A stretch of DNA of 64,000 nucleotides from JAHBXE01 sp044222195 (GCA_044222195.1 JBGANS010000009.1:1-64000), one strand, 5' to 3'. Positions 15,937 through 25,314 are shown, counted from the first letter of the stretch. The notes: generated from the letters alone by a model not told the origin. Numbers and translations: made by a program.

Positions 15937-16211
15937 GTTCATTGCCGCGGCCCCGGCGGTGCATGGTCACGCGGACCGGCGCGGTGCTGCTCGCGGGAGC
16001 GGCCGTGGCGTTTCTGGTGACCATGATCTGTCAGCGAGTTTCGACGGGGTCGTTTTCCCGCGGGGCGGGGTTTGTCGCGCCGCTGCCGATCAAGATGGTG
16101 GTGCTGTATGGGACACCCGCAAGCCTGGTGGTGCTGCTGATCGGGGCGGTGGTGGATTCGGCGAGGTACTCGGCGTGGAAGCGGAGAGGCGGCAGCGGCG
16201 AGCGACGGTAG
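15933..16211 (+). CDS. Small two-helix membrane protein
   Basis: The protein has 92 residues with two hydrophobic helices at about residues 15-32 and 50-72 and an arginine-rich end. The ATG overlaps the scoB stop (ATGA), so it is likely translated with scoB. An internal ATG (residue 11) is an alternative start. No family recognised. Confidence 0.5.
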   Translation: MSSLPRPRRCMVTRTGAVLLAGAAVAFLVTMICQRVSTGSFSRGAGFVAPLPIKMVVLYGTPASLVVLLIGAVVDSARYSAWKRRGGSGERR

Positions 16212-16292
16212 GAAAGTGTGGCAGGGCTGAATGGCGGGTTGCTCTCGCCGATTGCAACGCCGGACGTGACAGGTCCGCGCATCTCAGGGTGC

Positions 16293-17000
16293 ATGAAGTC
16301 TCGTGACTGGCGCCGTCGCGCCTTGCGACGCGACGTGTTAACGGCGTGCATCGGGCTCGGGGTTGTGGCGGCGTGCCTGGGATTCACCCAGACCCGGCCC
16401 TTCTATTCGCTCGTGAAGGCGGGGCATGCGGGCAAGGTGACCAAGGCGAATATCAGTGGCTCGACAGAGGTGTTTCTGGTGGATGGCGTGCTCACGGACG
16501 AGCAGTCAAAGGCGCCGGTCGCCGCGGTCGTTCGATGGAAAGCCTCGCGCCAGGCGATGGGGAAGCCGGGTTCGCCGCTGTGGGAAGGGGGAGCGGTGGA
16601 GATTACGACGGTGCAGGTGAAGGCACCCTTGATTACGGAGGGGCAGGTGCGTGCGTTCGTTGAAGAGCGCGGGCTGGGCCCGGCCCTGCCGAACTTCGTC
16701 GGGGGCCGAGAAGTGCCCGGGAGTGCGATGCGGATCATGTTTCCGACGCCCGCCACCGAGGTGCACCACGTTGATCGCGCTCTGGCCACATTCCGCGAAT
16801 CGTGGCCGCGGGGGTTCTGGCTCGCCGTCGGTGGATTAGGAGCGGTGGCGCTGGGGAGTGTGCTCTTCCCGCGGACCGTCCGGGCGTTCATTCGCGATCG
16901 GCGCGGGCGGTGTGCTCGGTGCGGGTACGAGCTCGCGGAGCTTGGCGCATGCCCGGAGTGCGGCGTGGAGCGGGATGAGGCTGGTACACTGCCTGCATGA
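16293..17000 (+). CDS. Membrane protein with C-terminal zinc-ribbon
   Basis: From the ATG at 16293 the protein has 235 residues. A basic N-terminus and one hydrophobic helix (about 14-32) are followed by an extracytoplasmic region, then a second hydrophobic helix (about 175-200). The end is CARCGYELAELGACPECG, a four-Cys zinc-ribbon pattern common at the tail of planctomycete membrane proteins. The frame opens earlier (GTG 16218) but that part looks non-conserved. It overlaps the next gene by four bases. Function unknown. Confidence 0.6.
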   Translation: MKSRDWRRRALRRDVLTACIGLGVVAACLGFTQTRPFYSLVKAGHAGKVTKANISGSTEVFLVDGVLTDEQSKAPVAAVVRWKASRQAMGKPGSPLWEGGAVEITTVQVKAPLITEGQVRAFVEERGLGPALPNFVGGREVPGSAMRIMFPTPATEVHHVDRALATFRESWPRGFWLAVGGLGAVALGSVLFPRTVRAFIRDRRGRCARCGYELAELGACPECGVERDEAGTLPA

Positions 17001-17479
17001 CGCCGTCGCAGCAACTCGCCGCGTTTCTCAAGAAGTATTCACCGGAGACGGCTCGACTTGCGCGGGCATGCCTGACGCGGATGAGGAAGGTCACGCCCGG
17101 CGCGGTGGAGATGGTGTACGACAACTACAACTGGCTGGTGATCGGCTTCTCACCGACGGAACGGCCGTCGGATGCCGTGTTCTCGATTGTCCTGCCGCCG
17201 GATCGCGTGACGCTCTGTTTCCTGCAAGGGGCGGAGCTTCCGGATCCGCACAAGCTGCTGCGCGGCAGCGGCCGCATCGTCAGGAATGTGCGGGTGGAAT
17301 CGATGAAGACGCTGGATCTGCCCGCGGTTCGCGAGTTGATTCGCGCGGCTCGTGCGTTCGCCAGGGTGCCGTTTGATGGCACGCAGAAAAGGAAGCTTGT
17401 GATCAAGTCGGTATCCGCGGTGCAGCGGGCGCGGCGGGCGGGCATGAAGGGGACGGCGAAGGGCCGAAAGCGGAAGTAG
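16997..17479 (+). CDS. DUF1801 (YdhG-like) domain protein
   Basis: The protein has 160 residues. MTPSQQLAAFLKKYSPETARLARACLTRMRKVTPGAVEMVYDNYNWLVIGFSP matches the start of DUF1801 proteins, followed by the beta-rich VTLCFLQGAELPDPHKLLRGSGRIVRNVRVESM that completes the fold. The C-terminus is Lys/Arg-rich. The family is small, cytoplasmic and of unknown biochemical role. ATGA overlap with the zinc-ribbon membrane protein suggests coupling. Confidence 0.75.
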   Translation: MTPSQQLAAFLKKYSPETARLARACLTRMRKVTPGAVEMVYDNYNWLVIGFSPTERPSDAVFSIVLPPDRVTLCFLQGAELPDPHKLLRGSGRIVRNVRVESMKTLDLPAVRELIRAARAFARVPFDGTQKRKLVIKSVSAVQRARRAGMKGTAKGRKRK

Positions 17480-17529
17480 ACGGCGGGAATTGGCGAGAGG
17501 GTCGGCGCGGCGTGCTACGCTTGGCTCCC

Positions 17530-18531
17530 ATGGCTCGAACGCCGCGCCCCCACGACAATCTCATCGGCGCGGCGACGATCATCCTCACGCTGGTGGGTTG
17601 GTCGTCGATCCCGTTGTTCCTCAAGCACTTCTCCCACGTGATTGATGCGTGGACGGCCAACGGGTGGCGGTACACGTTTTCGGCGCTGGTGTGGTTGCCG
17701 GTGCTCGTGCTGGGATGGCGGAGGAAGTCGCTGCCGCCGGGGCTGTGGAAGGCGGCGCTGTGGCCGAGCGTGTTCAACACGGTGGCGCAGGCGTGCTTTG
17801 CGCTGGCGCCGTACTACGTTGATCCGGGGTTGATGACGTTCTCGCTCCGGATTCACATCGTGTTCGTGACGGTGGGGGCGGCGATCTTTTTCGCTGCGGA
17901 ACGGCGTGTGATTCGGACCTCGTGGTTCCTGGTGGGCGTGGCGCTGGTGTTCCTGGGTGCGGCGGGGACGATCGCGCTCAAGCCGGGCGGGATTGGCGGG
18001 GGGACGGCGCGCGGAGTGGCGCTGTCCCTTGCATCGGGCTTCTTGTATGCGTGTTATTCGCTGGCGGTGCGTCGCACGATGCACGGGATGAACCCGTTGC
18101 AGGCGTTCGCGGCGATTTCGCAGTACACGGCGGTGGGGGTGATGATTCCCATGTTCATCTGGGGCAAGCACGGCGGCGCGGATGCGCTGGGCCTATCGCC
18201 GAGCCAGATGACTCTGCTCCTGGCGTCGGCACTGATCGGCATCGGCCTTGGGCACACGCTGTACTACGTCAGCATGGCGAGGCTCGGGCTGGCGGTGTCG
18301 GCGGGAGTGGTGCAGCTCCAGCCGGTGCTGGTCTCGATTGCGTCGTACTTCATGTTCGGCGAGCGGCTGACCATTCCGCAGTGGATCTGCGGGGGTGCGG
18401 CGATTGCGGGAGCGGGCATGATCCTGCTGGCCCAGCAGCGACTTTCGCGCGTCAGCCGTGCGGGTCTTCCGCCGAAATCGGAAGGAAGTCCTTCTCCTTC
18501 CCCTTCGCCCACGCCTCAAAGCGAGGCATGA
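17530..18531 (+). CDS. EamA/DMT-type transporter
   Basis: Drug/metabolite exporter family protein of 333 residues with about ten hydrophobic helices in two EamA repeats. The first repeat starts at about residue 12 (LIGAATIILTLVGWSSIPLFLKHF) and the second at about residue 158 (GVALSLASGFLYACYSLAVRR). It probably exports a small metabolite; the substrate cannot be predicted. The start ATG at 17530 begins MARTPRPHD. The last 80 bases overlap the 3' end of the opposite-strand AI-2E gene. The C-terminal tail is Ser/Pro-rich. Confidence 0.85.
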   Translation: MARTPRPHDNLIGAATIILTLVGWSSIPLFLKHFSHVIDAWTANGWRYTFSALVWLPVLVLGWRRKSLPPGLWKAALWPSVFNTVAQACFALAPYYVDPGLMTFSLRIHIVFVTVGAAIFFAAERRVIRTSWFLVGVALVFLGAAGTIALKPGGIGGGTARGVALSLASGFLYACYSLAVRRTMHGMNPLQAFAAISQYTAVGVMIPMFIWGKHGGADALGLSPSQMTLLLASALIGIGLGHTLYYVSMARLGLAVSAGVVQLQPVLVSIASYFMFGERLTIPQWICGGAAIAGAGMILLAQQRLSRVSRAGLPPKSEGSPSPSPSPTPQSEA

Positions 18532-19843
18532 AGATCTCTTTGAGCAGGATCTTGATGCACGCCGCGGCGGGGATGGCGAGGAGCAGGCCGTAGAAGCCCG
18601 CGAGTGTGCCGCCCGCGATCGAGGCGAAGAGGATCGAGGGCGTGCTCATGTCTGTGTTCTTGCCCTGGATGGCCGGGGTCAGGATGTAGTCATCGAGAAT
18701 CTGGCAGGAGAGGTTGACGCCGATGGGGGCGAAGATGATCCACCACCAGGTCTGTTGCCAGGAGACCCCGCTGGGCTCGAGCCACAGGGCGAGCATGGCC
18801 ATCGGGATCGCCAGCACGTGCATGAAGGGGATAAGGAAGAAGGTCCCGACGATGGGCCCGAGGATCAGGGGCACGGGCACGCCGATGACGAAGTACATGA
18901 TGGTGACGAAGGCGCCGAGAATGGCGCAGATGATGAGCCGGCCGCGGATGAAGCCCGAGATGACGCGGTCCATCTTGTCGAGCAGTTCAAAGGCGCGGTT
19001 TTTCTTGCGCTCGGGGATCAGTCCCTCCCAGAACGCGAGCACCTTGCCCCAGCCGGTGCACAGGAAGTAGAAGAAGAACGCGGTCAGGAAAGCGGTGAAC
19101 AACAGCACCCCAGCCGAGCCCAGCGTCTTGCCCGCCACCGAAACGGCCGAACCGCCGGCGCCGATCGCCTTCTCGCCGACGGCCTTGCCAATGGCCGCGG
19201 CGTTGTCCCGGAGCCAGTTGATGGAGAGGTTGACGATGCGGTAGAGGTTGATTTTCCACTCGGGGATGTCGGGCGTCGGGGGTTGCGAGGGTTCGCCATC
19301 GGGCCTGGGTTGGGGATCAGGAGCGGGCGGTTCGGTGCCGGACGGCGGTTGAACCCGCTGGTGCCTGGCCTGGTAGGCGTCGACCTCGCTTTTGAGGTTG
19401 CGGAGCTTGATGCTGGCGGACTGCCAGTGCGACGGCAGGTCGTTGAAGGCTTTCTTGCGTTCCTCTTCCGAGCCCTGCAGCGAGTTGACCAGTGCGGTGG
19501 TGCGGGTCGCGATGGATGCCGCGGCGGTGGCGCCCTGGATAACGCCAAAGCCGATGCCGAGCACGGTGGGGGCGATGACGACAATGCCGGCCAGAACGAT
19601 GATGAGCGCCGCAAGGCCCTGGCGGCTGAAGAACCTGGTCCGTCGCAGGATGGCCTTGATGAGGGGCTCGAAGAGGTAGGCAAGGGCGAGGGCGAGGAGG
19701 AGCGGAACGGTGACGATGCTGAGGATGTAGCCGAGGTAGAGGACGCCGAGGACGAGAGCGACTAGGAGGAGATCGCGGATGGGCTGGATCTGCCAGAGAC
19801 GGAGGGAATGCCAATCGCCGGCGGGCGGGGGCTTCTTTGCCAT
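18452..19843 (-). CDS. AI-2E family transporter (PerM-like)
   Basis: Membrane protein of 463 residues. The N-terminal helices (LLLVALVLGVLYLGYILSIVTVPLLLALALAYLFEPL) and the late motif GKNTDMSTPSILFASIAGGTLAGFYGLLLAIPAAACIKIL are characteristic of the AI-2E/PerM family, whose members export small molecules or ions. A long soluble loop (about residues 130-220) includes a proline-rich stretch with repeated 'PP/QP' residues, longer than usual. The gene converges on the EamA gene with an 80-bp coding overlap at the 3' ends. Confidence 0.85.
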   Translation of the reverse strand: MAKKPPPAGDWHSLRLWQIQPIRDLLLVALVLGVLYLGYILSIVTVPLLLALALAYLFEPLIKAILRRTRFFSRQGLAALIIVLAGIVVIAPTVLGIGFGVIQGATAAASIATRTTALVNSLQGSEEERKKAFNDLPSHWQSASIKLRNLKSEVDAYQARHQRVQPPSGTEPPAPDPQPRPDGEPSQPPTPDIPEWKINLYRIVNLSINWLRDNAAAIGKAVGEKAIGAGGSAVSVAGKTLGSAGVLLFTAFLTAFFFYFLCTGWGKVLAFWEGLIPERKKNRAFELLDKMDRVISGFIRGRLIICAILGAFVTIMYFVIGVPVPLILGPIVGTFFLIPFMHVLAIPMAMLALWLEPSGVSWQQTWWWIIFAPIGVNLSCQILDDYILTPAIQGKNTDMSTPSILFASIAGGTLAGFYGLLLAIPAAACIKILLKEIFMPRFEAWAKGKEKDFLPISAEDPHG

Positions 19844-19964
19844 GGGAACAGACTAGCGGGGGGGAGGGAGCCCTGCTGACGCTGGACGTGGCGTCGGCCG
19901 CCGGCGGGATGTGCCGCTGAGCCAGGGAGGCCCGAGATCGATTGCGGGTGGCAGGTTTCTGTGG

Positions 19965-20363
19965 CTAGCAGGCGACTTCGTTGAAGGCTTCATCGAAGTC
20001 GAACACGGCGTGGAAGTCGGCAAGGGCATCTTCTTCGCTCTTGCGCATGAGGCCGGCTTCGATCATGGCGAAGACGATGCGGCCGAAGTCGTCGGTCTGG
20101 CGGACTCGCCAGCGTTCGAGGACGGTGCGGGCGAGCATCCCGTAGCGCTGGATGGCGTAGTCACGGAGACCGAGACAGAGCTGGGCGCCGTTGACGTGGC
20201 GTTCCGGGCCGATATGGCCGCGGGGCGTTTCGCGAGCGGCGGCTTCGCCGTGGACCATTTTGGCGGTGTGGCGGAGCCCTTCCTGGACGAACTTGAAGGC
20301 TTCATCGGGGTAGGGACCGGCCTTCTGACGGACGAAGTTCCAGTTGACGGCGGGTTCGGACAC
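19965..20363 (-). CDS. Minf_1886 family conserved hypothetical protein
   Basis: The protein has 132 residues. NWNFVRQKAGPYPDEAFKFVQEGLRHTA, HVNGAQLCLGLRDYAIQRYGMLARTVLERWRV, TDDFGRIVFAMIEAGLMRKSEEDALADF and DFDEAFN are the conserved segments of the Minf_1886 family, known mainly from Planctomycetes and Verrucomicrobia. It is soluble and helical, with no known activity. It lies just downstream of the 3-methyladenine glycosylase gene and is probably in the same transcript. It is a useful taxonomic marker for this window. Confidence 0.85.
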   Translation of the reverse strand: MSEPAVNWNFVRQKAGPYPDEAFKFVQEGLRHTAKMVHGEAAARETPRGHIGPERHVNGAQLCLGLRDYAIQRYGMLARTVLERWRVRQTDDFGRIVFAMIEAGLMRKSEEDALADFHAVFDFDEAFNEVAC

Positions 20364-20369
20364 GGGTTC

Positions 20370-21029
20370 TCACTCCACAGTCGAGGCGGGCATCTTAGCA
20401 GGGTTGGCGGAATTTGGAACGTGTTTTCGGGAGACGTGAGGGTTTCCACGTATGAGGAACCGGAGCGGCTTGGCGGCCCACGGGCCGGCGTAATCGATGC
20501 CGATGCGGGGCGTTTGCAGAATTGATTCATCGTCCAAACGGTGTGCGGACCGCTCAAGAAAGAGGCGGGGGTCTCTCGTGAGGTCTATCGCGTTGAGGGC
20601 GCGGTCGATGCAAAGGGCCTGGCAGAGCTTGGCGGGTCCGCTGCACAGGTCCGTGTCTTTGCGGCACTTGCGGGCGAGGCGCATCTGGGCGAGGCCTTCG
20701 GTTGGGTCGAGGGCCCGGATGAGGACGGCGAGGGGCTCGTTCAATTTGCCGCACACGATGTTGAAGCAGAAGTGCATGCCGTAGGTGAAGTACACGTAGC
20801 TGGTGCCAGGCCTGGCGTACATGGCTTCGTTGCGGGGCGTGCGACGGAGCTTGTAGGCGTGGGAAGCGCGGTCAATGGCACCGAGATAGGCCTCGGTCTC
20901 GACGATCAGGCCGGAGAGGCGGGTGCCGTCCGGGAGGATGCGGACGAGGCGCTGGCCCAGGAGCTTGCGGGCGAGGGTGATTGCATCCACCCCAAAGAAC
21001 GAGCGGCGGAGGGGCATGGCGGAGTTCAC
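20370..21029 (-). CDS. DNA-3-methyladenine glycosylase (AAG/MPG type)
   Basis: Base-excision repair enzyme that removes alkylated purines. The protein has 219 residues. RRSFFGVDAITLARKLLGQRLVR at the N-terminus, LIVETEAYLGAIDRASHAY with the catalytic Glu, RNEAMYARPGTSYVYFTYGMHFCFNIVC and GPAKLCQALCIDRALNAIDL are all family landmarks. The start overlaps the stop of the upstream membrane protein gene (ATGA) and the end runs into the Minf_1886 gene seven bases later, so the three form one minus-strand operon. Confidence 0.95.
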   Translation of the reverse strand: MNSAMPLRRSFFGVDAITLARKLLGQRLVRILPDGTRLSGLIVETEAYLGAIDRASHAYKLRRTPRNEAMYARPGTSYVYFTYGMHFCFNIVCGKLNEPLAVLIRALDPTEGLAQMRLARKCRKDTDLCSGPAKLCQALCIDRALNAIDLTRDPRLFLERSAHRLDDESILQTPRIGIDYAGPWAAKPLRFLIRGNPHVSRKHVPNSANPAKMPASTVE

Positions 21030-22642
21030 GGGGATGGGGCGGATGCTTGGAATGGAGACATGTTGCCGTACCCCATGTCGTCCTCGATGTTCAGGAGCCA
21101 GAACGCGCGGCCGCGGAAGTAGTCGAGCACGCTGGCGTTTTGTTCGGGGTCGAGCTCGCGGACCCAGACGATGGGTGAGGCGTCGATGTCGGCCCGATTA
21201 AAGACGAGTTCGACGTGCGGAGTGTGGCGAGGGCCGTAGCGGACGAATATGACGTGCTTTCCACCCTTGCGAATCAGCTCGTCGTTGATTTCCTGGCGGG
21301 ATTCGGCCCAATGCTGGAGGAGGCGGCGTGGGTGGTGAGAGAAGGCGTACCACTGGCGACCGGCATTGAACATCGTGAACACGACGATCGCGAGGGAAAC
21401 GAGGCGGAGGGCACGGTGGCGTCGCAGCAGGGTGATCTCGCGTGCGGTGGCGGTCAGGAGAATGATGGTCAGCGGTGCGGCCGGTGCGTGGTAGTGGACT
21501 TCGTAGTAGGTACTCAGCCACATGCCGACCCCGATAAACGCCCACGAGCCGGCCGCGAACGCGATCCAGCGCCGGCGCATGGTCAATGGGAGCAGGAGGA
21601 GCAAGGCGGGCGCCAGGAGAGGTCCGGCTTCGAAGGCGAGGGTGCGGTAGTAGTCGATGAGTCGGCGTCCCGGTTGAGCGAGTTGTTCGCCGGCTTTCTG
21701 CTCGAGCCCGGCATACTGGAGCATGGGCGTGTTCAGGTGTGCCGGAAGCGTGCGCGGCGCCTGCCAGCGAAATATCGGCAGAACCTGGTACTGCTCTCGG
21801 TACACCATGTAGGGCATACGGAGGGGGTCGCCCGTGACGCGCCAGTTGTAGAAGCAGAGCCACGCCGCTCCGGCGGCGAGAACGCACGCGGATGGTGCGA
21901 CCACGTGCAGGAGCTTTCGCGACCGGGTGGCGCGACTCGAGAAAATGAGCCACCAACCCAGCGCGATGGCGATGGGAATGCTGAGCAGCGCACCCTCGAA
22001 GGGGCGGGTCAGCATGAGGATGACGATGCCGACGGCCATGGCGGCGGATGAGGTCCACCGAGGTGAAGCGATGATGCGGCGGGCGCCTCCGAGGGCGAGT
22101 GCTCCGCCGAGGGCCGCCGCGGCCCCACCCCAATAGGTTTGCGACCAGTAGCCGGGCGTGCCGCCAACCAACGGCACACCACCGAGGACCATCGTGGCGG
22201 CGGCGGTTACGGTTCCGAGGAGGGCCCAGCGAGGGGGAAACCACGCGACGAGCATCCAGAAGAGGGTGCTCACGAGGATTGAGGCACTAATCCAGACGCC
22301 GACGATGGGTCGGCCGCCAAGAACTGTTCCCAGGGCCATGAACAGGCCCTGGCCGGGTGGATACTTGGCCTGGTAGGTGGGGTGCTGGATGACGTGAAAT
22401 GTTTCAAGGCTGCGTGCGAGGGCGTGGGGCGCGTTGGTGAGGCGACCATGGGCAAACGTGTCGGCCGCGAGGAGGTAGGCCTGCTCGTCGTGGATTTCGG
22501 GGAGCGGATCGCGGCCGCGGAAGAGGTCGATGGTGAAACATGACAGAAATGTGAGCACGCCGGCCGCGAGGATGATGCCCGGCCGATGAGCGGCGAGGCG
22601 TCCGAGGGTGAGCCAGAGGCTGGAGCGGCGTGGCATGGGCAT
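21026..22642 (-). CDS. Multi-pass membrane protein, GT-C glycosyltransferase-like
   Basis: The protein has 538 residues with about ten to twelve hydrophobic helices. The first loop contains EIHDEQAYLLAADTFAHGRL (about residues 48-67), where an acidic pair after the first helix is the usual catalytic loop of GT-C lipid-linked sugar transferases. A soluble domain of about 110 residues closes the protein. It may move a sugar from a lipid carrier to a glycan or protein, but the acceptor is unknown. It lies between a methyltransferase gene and the 3-methyladenine glycosylase gene, both on the same strand. Confidence 0.6.
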   Translation of the reverse strand: MPMPRRSSLWLTLGRLAAHRPGIILAAGVLTFLSCFTIDLFRGRDPLPEIHDEQAYLLAADTFAHGRLTNAPHALARSLETFHVIQHPTYQAKYPPGQGLFMALGTVLGGRPIVGVWISASILVSTLFWMLVAWFPPRWALLGTVTAAATMVLGGVPLVGGTPGYWSQTYWGGAAAALGGALALGGARRIIASPRWTSSAAMAVGIVILMLTRPFEGALLSIPIAIALGWWLIFSSRATRSRKLLHVVAPSACVLAAGAAWLCFYNWRVTGDPLRMPYMVYREQYQVLPIFRWQAPRTLPAHLNTPMLQYAGLEQKAGEQLAQPGRRLIDYYRTLAFEAGPLLAPALLLLLPLTMRRRWIAFAAGSWAFIGVGMWLSTYYEVHYHAPAAPLTIILLTATAREITLLRRHRALRLVSLAIVVFTMFNAGRQWYAFSHHPRRLLQHWAESRQEINDELIRKGGKHVIFVRYGPRHTPHVELVFNRADIDASPIVWVRELDPEQNASVLDYFRGRAFWLLNIEDDMGYGNMSPFQASAPSP

Positions 22643-22681
22643 CTCGGGCGGTGTGAGACTGAAAGGGAGATGGCGGGGCCA

Positions 22682-23440
22682 TTATGGCCGGTGCGCGTGG
22701 GCGGTGCGTCGGCACACGAGGAGCACTTCATCTACGCGTGCGGTGTCGAGCATGCCTTCGCGGAACCTGAGGGGTTTCTGGAGAGCCAGGCCGAGGGGCA
22801 TGACGAAGTGGTTGTAGAGGAAGATTGTGAACCGGGGCATGTGGAGGAAGCCGCTGGCGGTGAATCGGAGGAGCATGGAGCAGTTGGACTGCATGCCGTA
22901 GGGAGCGCTGCGCTCGAGAGCGAGGCCGTGGTCGCGGAGGGCAAGCAGGATCTCATCGGGGGAATAGCGTCGGGCGTGTCCGACGATGGCATCGAAAGAG
23001 GTCCAGCGTTCGGGGTGGAGCGGGATGGCGAGGAGGAGAGTTCCGCCGTGGGAGAGGACTCGCGCGAGTTCGGAGAGGGCGGCGTTGTGGTCTTCCACGT
23101 GCTCGATGATGTCGAATGCGCAGACGAGGTCGAACGCGTTTGTCGCGTAGGGAAGACGGGTGACGTCGCCTCGGGCGGTCAGTCCGCCCCGGGCGGCGAG
23201 CTGTCCAAGGGCATTGTCGCAGAGGTCGAGGAAGTGAGTTCCTTCGGTGGGGAGCCGTGGGTGCAGGCCGGGGCCGACTTCGAGGCGTCGGGTTGCGGAG
23301 CGAGAGAGTTCGGAGACAAGCGGCCAGGTGTTGAACTGTTCGGGGTCGACAAAGCGGGCGGACTTCCAGAGCCGGGAATAGAAGTGCTGGTTGATCTGGG
23401 CCAGGGTGGGGCGCGGCGGCATTGACACGACGTGCGACAT
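22682..23440 (-). CDS. Class I SAM-dependent methyltransferase
   Basis: From the ATG at 23440 the protein has 252 residues. LEVGPGLHPRLP (about residue 50) is the SAM-binding loop. LDLCDNALGQL follows, then the post-I region GDVTRLPYATNAFDLVCAFDIIEHVEDHNAALSELARVLSHGGTLLLAIP, which is the methyltransf_11 pattern. It lies 40 bases upstream of the GT-C-like membrane protein, so a role in surface glycan or lipid modification is plausible. ATG at 23422 (MPPRPTLAQ) is an alternative start. The open frame before 23440 reads as non-coding. Confidence 0.8.
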   Translation of the reverse strand: MSHVVSMPPRPTLAQINQHFYSRLWKSARFVDPEQFNTWPLVSELSRSATRRLEVGPGLHPRLPTEGTHFLDLCDNALGQLAARGGLTARGDVTRLPYATNAFDLVCAFDIIEHVEDHNAALSELARVLSHGGTLLLAIPLHPERWTSFDAIVGHARRYSPDEILLALRDHGLALERSAPYGMQSNCSMLLRFTASGFLHMPRFTIFLYNHFVMPLGLALQKPLRFREGMLDTARVDEVLLVCRRTAHAHRP

Positions 23441-23513
23441 GGCGAGTCGGAGTCTATGTGCTTCGGGGAGAGGCCCGCGTCGATGAGCGGACGGTGTGGT
23501 GCTAGTGTGCCGT

Positions 23514-23735
23514 ATGAAGTGGGGAACCGGGATCCTTGTGGCGGTGGTTGGCGCGGTTGCCGCGTTTGCGCTCTTGGATGCGGCGACGGCGGCGATGGTC
23601 GTATTCACCGTGGTGGCGGCGGGGTTTTTCGGGTCGCTGCCGTGGATGATCGGAGGCGTGCTGAATCGAGATCGGAAGAAGGATCGAGGAAGTGGTGCGC
23701 AGGTCGTGAAAGGATTTGATCAACGCGAGGAGTGA
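23514..23735 (+). CDS. Small hydrophobic protein
   Basis: The protein has 73 residues with two hydrophobic segments (about 5-24 and 29-53) and a charged tail. It is divergent from the methyltransferase gene, with 73 bases between starts. It has no recognisable family and could be a small membrane protein or a chance frame; the well-formed helices argue for coding. Confidence 0.45.
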   Translation: MKWGTGILVAVVGAVAAFALLDAATAAMVVFTVVAAGFFGSLPWMIGGVLNRDRKKDRGSGAQVVKGFDQREE

Positions 23736-23803
23736 CCCGGGAGCTATCGGGACAACGCTCGTGCCGGCACTTGGGGCGGCGACTCGATTGTGACGGTTGG
23801 AAG

Positions 23804-25114
23804 CTACAGCAGGACGGGTTGAGTTTCGGCGGTGAGGCACGAGGCGAACGGATGGATGCCACTTGCGGCGCCCGAAGCGGCAACGTCGACGGCGATGAGC
23901 CCCGCGACATGGGACTCGGAAGAGAGACGGAACAACGCCGAGTCGATGCCAAGGGCGGCGGCGCCGTTGATGGTTGCCATTCGGAGCAGAGTGGCCGGAT
24001 TGGTGCCGTCACGCTGGAAGAGGAAGCGGGCTTCATCGAGAGTGGACATGCCGTGGATCGCGGCCCGGGCGGGCAGGTTGATGATGGAATCCGTGCCCAG
24101 GGCGACGTTGACGCCGGCGCTGAGCATTTCCCGGTAGCGGTGGGGGCCGAAGTGGCGTTCGGCGGCGAAGTAGGCGGAAGCTCGAGGGCAGTAGGCGACG
24201 GACGTCTGGGTGCGGGCGAGGGTCTCGATGGCGGCGTCGTCGGCATCGTTGACGTGGGCGACCAGGAACGGGAAGGAGGCGAGCAGCTCGCGAAGGTGGC
24301 GGACAGGGTGTTCGCCGCGGCCAATGTGGTCGAGGATGGAATCAGCCCACATTCCCATTCGTTCGAGAAACTGGCGTTGCGGGCCGCGCGCATGGGCTAT
24401 GAACTCGTGCTCTTCGGGGGTCTCGGCGAGGTGGGTCGACAGCGGGAGGTTGTTGCGCTGAGCGACTTCGGCGGCCCATTGATAGAGAGAGAGATCGACG
24501 GTATTGGGGGCGTGCGGCTGGAGGCCCAGGCGGATCTGGGAGTTGGAGTTGACAGCTTCCGACAGGGCGCTGTGGATGAGTTGTCTTGGCTTGTCGGTTG
24601 TTGTTCCTATCCCGAAGAATTCGAGGTAGGAGGTGCCGCGGAGGGGGGAGGCTTGGAGTGTTCGGTACGGCGTCAGGTTGGGGATACCCGCCGGGGCACC
24701 CGCAATGTCACCGACGGCGACGACGCCTCCGGTTTGAGAAAGCTCAATTCCGCGCCGGACGGAGGCGGCGATCTGGGCGGGATCGGTGTTTCGACGGGAA
24801 CGGACCATGTCCACCCACTTCACGAAGCCGGCAGAGGGGTCGTGTGGTTGAGGGCCGATGTGGGTAAGGTCGAGGTGGGTGTGGGCGTTGACCAGGGCGG
24901 GGGTGAGGACGGAGGCGGGCAAGTCTTGCGTGGAAGCCTTTGAAGCGGCAGGGTGTGCGTCGATTTCGCGCGGTCGGCCTATCGCGATGATGCGCAGAGA
25001 CGGCGAGCGCTCTCGTTGCGCGAGCACTGACGCGGGGCGAACGACCAGGCCTGTGCCATCGCACGCGGCGAGGGCGTTGAACCGGAGGAGGGGATTGGAG
25101 TTTGTGTCGTTCAC
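23804..25114 (-). CDS. Amidohydrolase, possible aminofutalosine deaminase
   Basis: The protein has about 436 residues from the GTG at 25114. LTPALVNAHTHLDLT is the HxH metal motif of the amidohydrolase barrel. LGLQPHAPNTVDLSLYQ, LPLSTHLAETPEEHEF, YCPRASAYF and NVALGTDSIINLPA supply the remaining His, Glu and Asp residues. These are the landmarks of the deaminases of adenosine-like compounds (SsnA/MtaD/MqnX group). The menaquinone gene mqnC lies 1.2 kb away, so MqnX-type activity on aminofutalosine is a fair guess, but not proven. A TTG at 25195 would add 27 unlikely residues. Confidence 0.75.
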   Translation of the reverse strand: MNDTNSNPLLRFNALAACDGTGLVVRPASVLAQRERSPSLRIIAIGRPREIDAHPAASKASTQDLPASVLTPALVNAHTHLDLTHIGPQPHDPSAGFVKWVDMVRSRRNTDPAQIAASVRRGIELSQTGGVVAVGDIAGAPAGIPNLTPYRTLQASPLRGTSYLEFFGIGTTTDKPRQLIHSALSEAVNSNSQIRLGLQPHAPNTVDLSLYQWAAEVAQRNNLPLSTHLAETPEEHEFIAHARGPQRQFLERMGMWADSILDHIGRGEHPVRHLRELLASFPFLVAHVNDADDAAIETLARTQTSVAYCPRASAYFAAERHFGPHRYREMLSAGVNVALGTDSIINLPARAAIHGMSTLDEARFLFQRDGTNPATLLRMATINGAAALGIDSALFRLSSESHVAGLIAVDVAASGAASGIHPFASCLTAETQPVLL

Positions 25115-25314
25115 GGGCGTTGACGGGGGCGGCCGATGTCTATCCTTGGGGCCTTGCCTGTGGGTTCGCGGGAATGCCCCGAGAGCGACTTGCACAGGCG
25201 GTGAGGCGAACTGCTATTCTGCGGCCCTTTGGTCGGCGGCTGAGCCCGTCGATCGGTGGCCGCGGCCGGGCCGCGGAGGATCCGCGACGAAGTGATATTC
25301 AGGGAGTCAATCGT

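Noticed and set aside
18458..19765. A 435-codon plus-strand frame
   Set aside because: Antisense shadow of the AI-2E gene; the translation is Asp/Glu/Gly-rich and matches no protein pattern.
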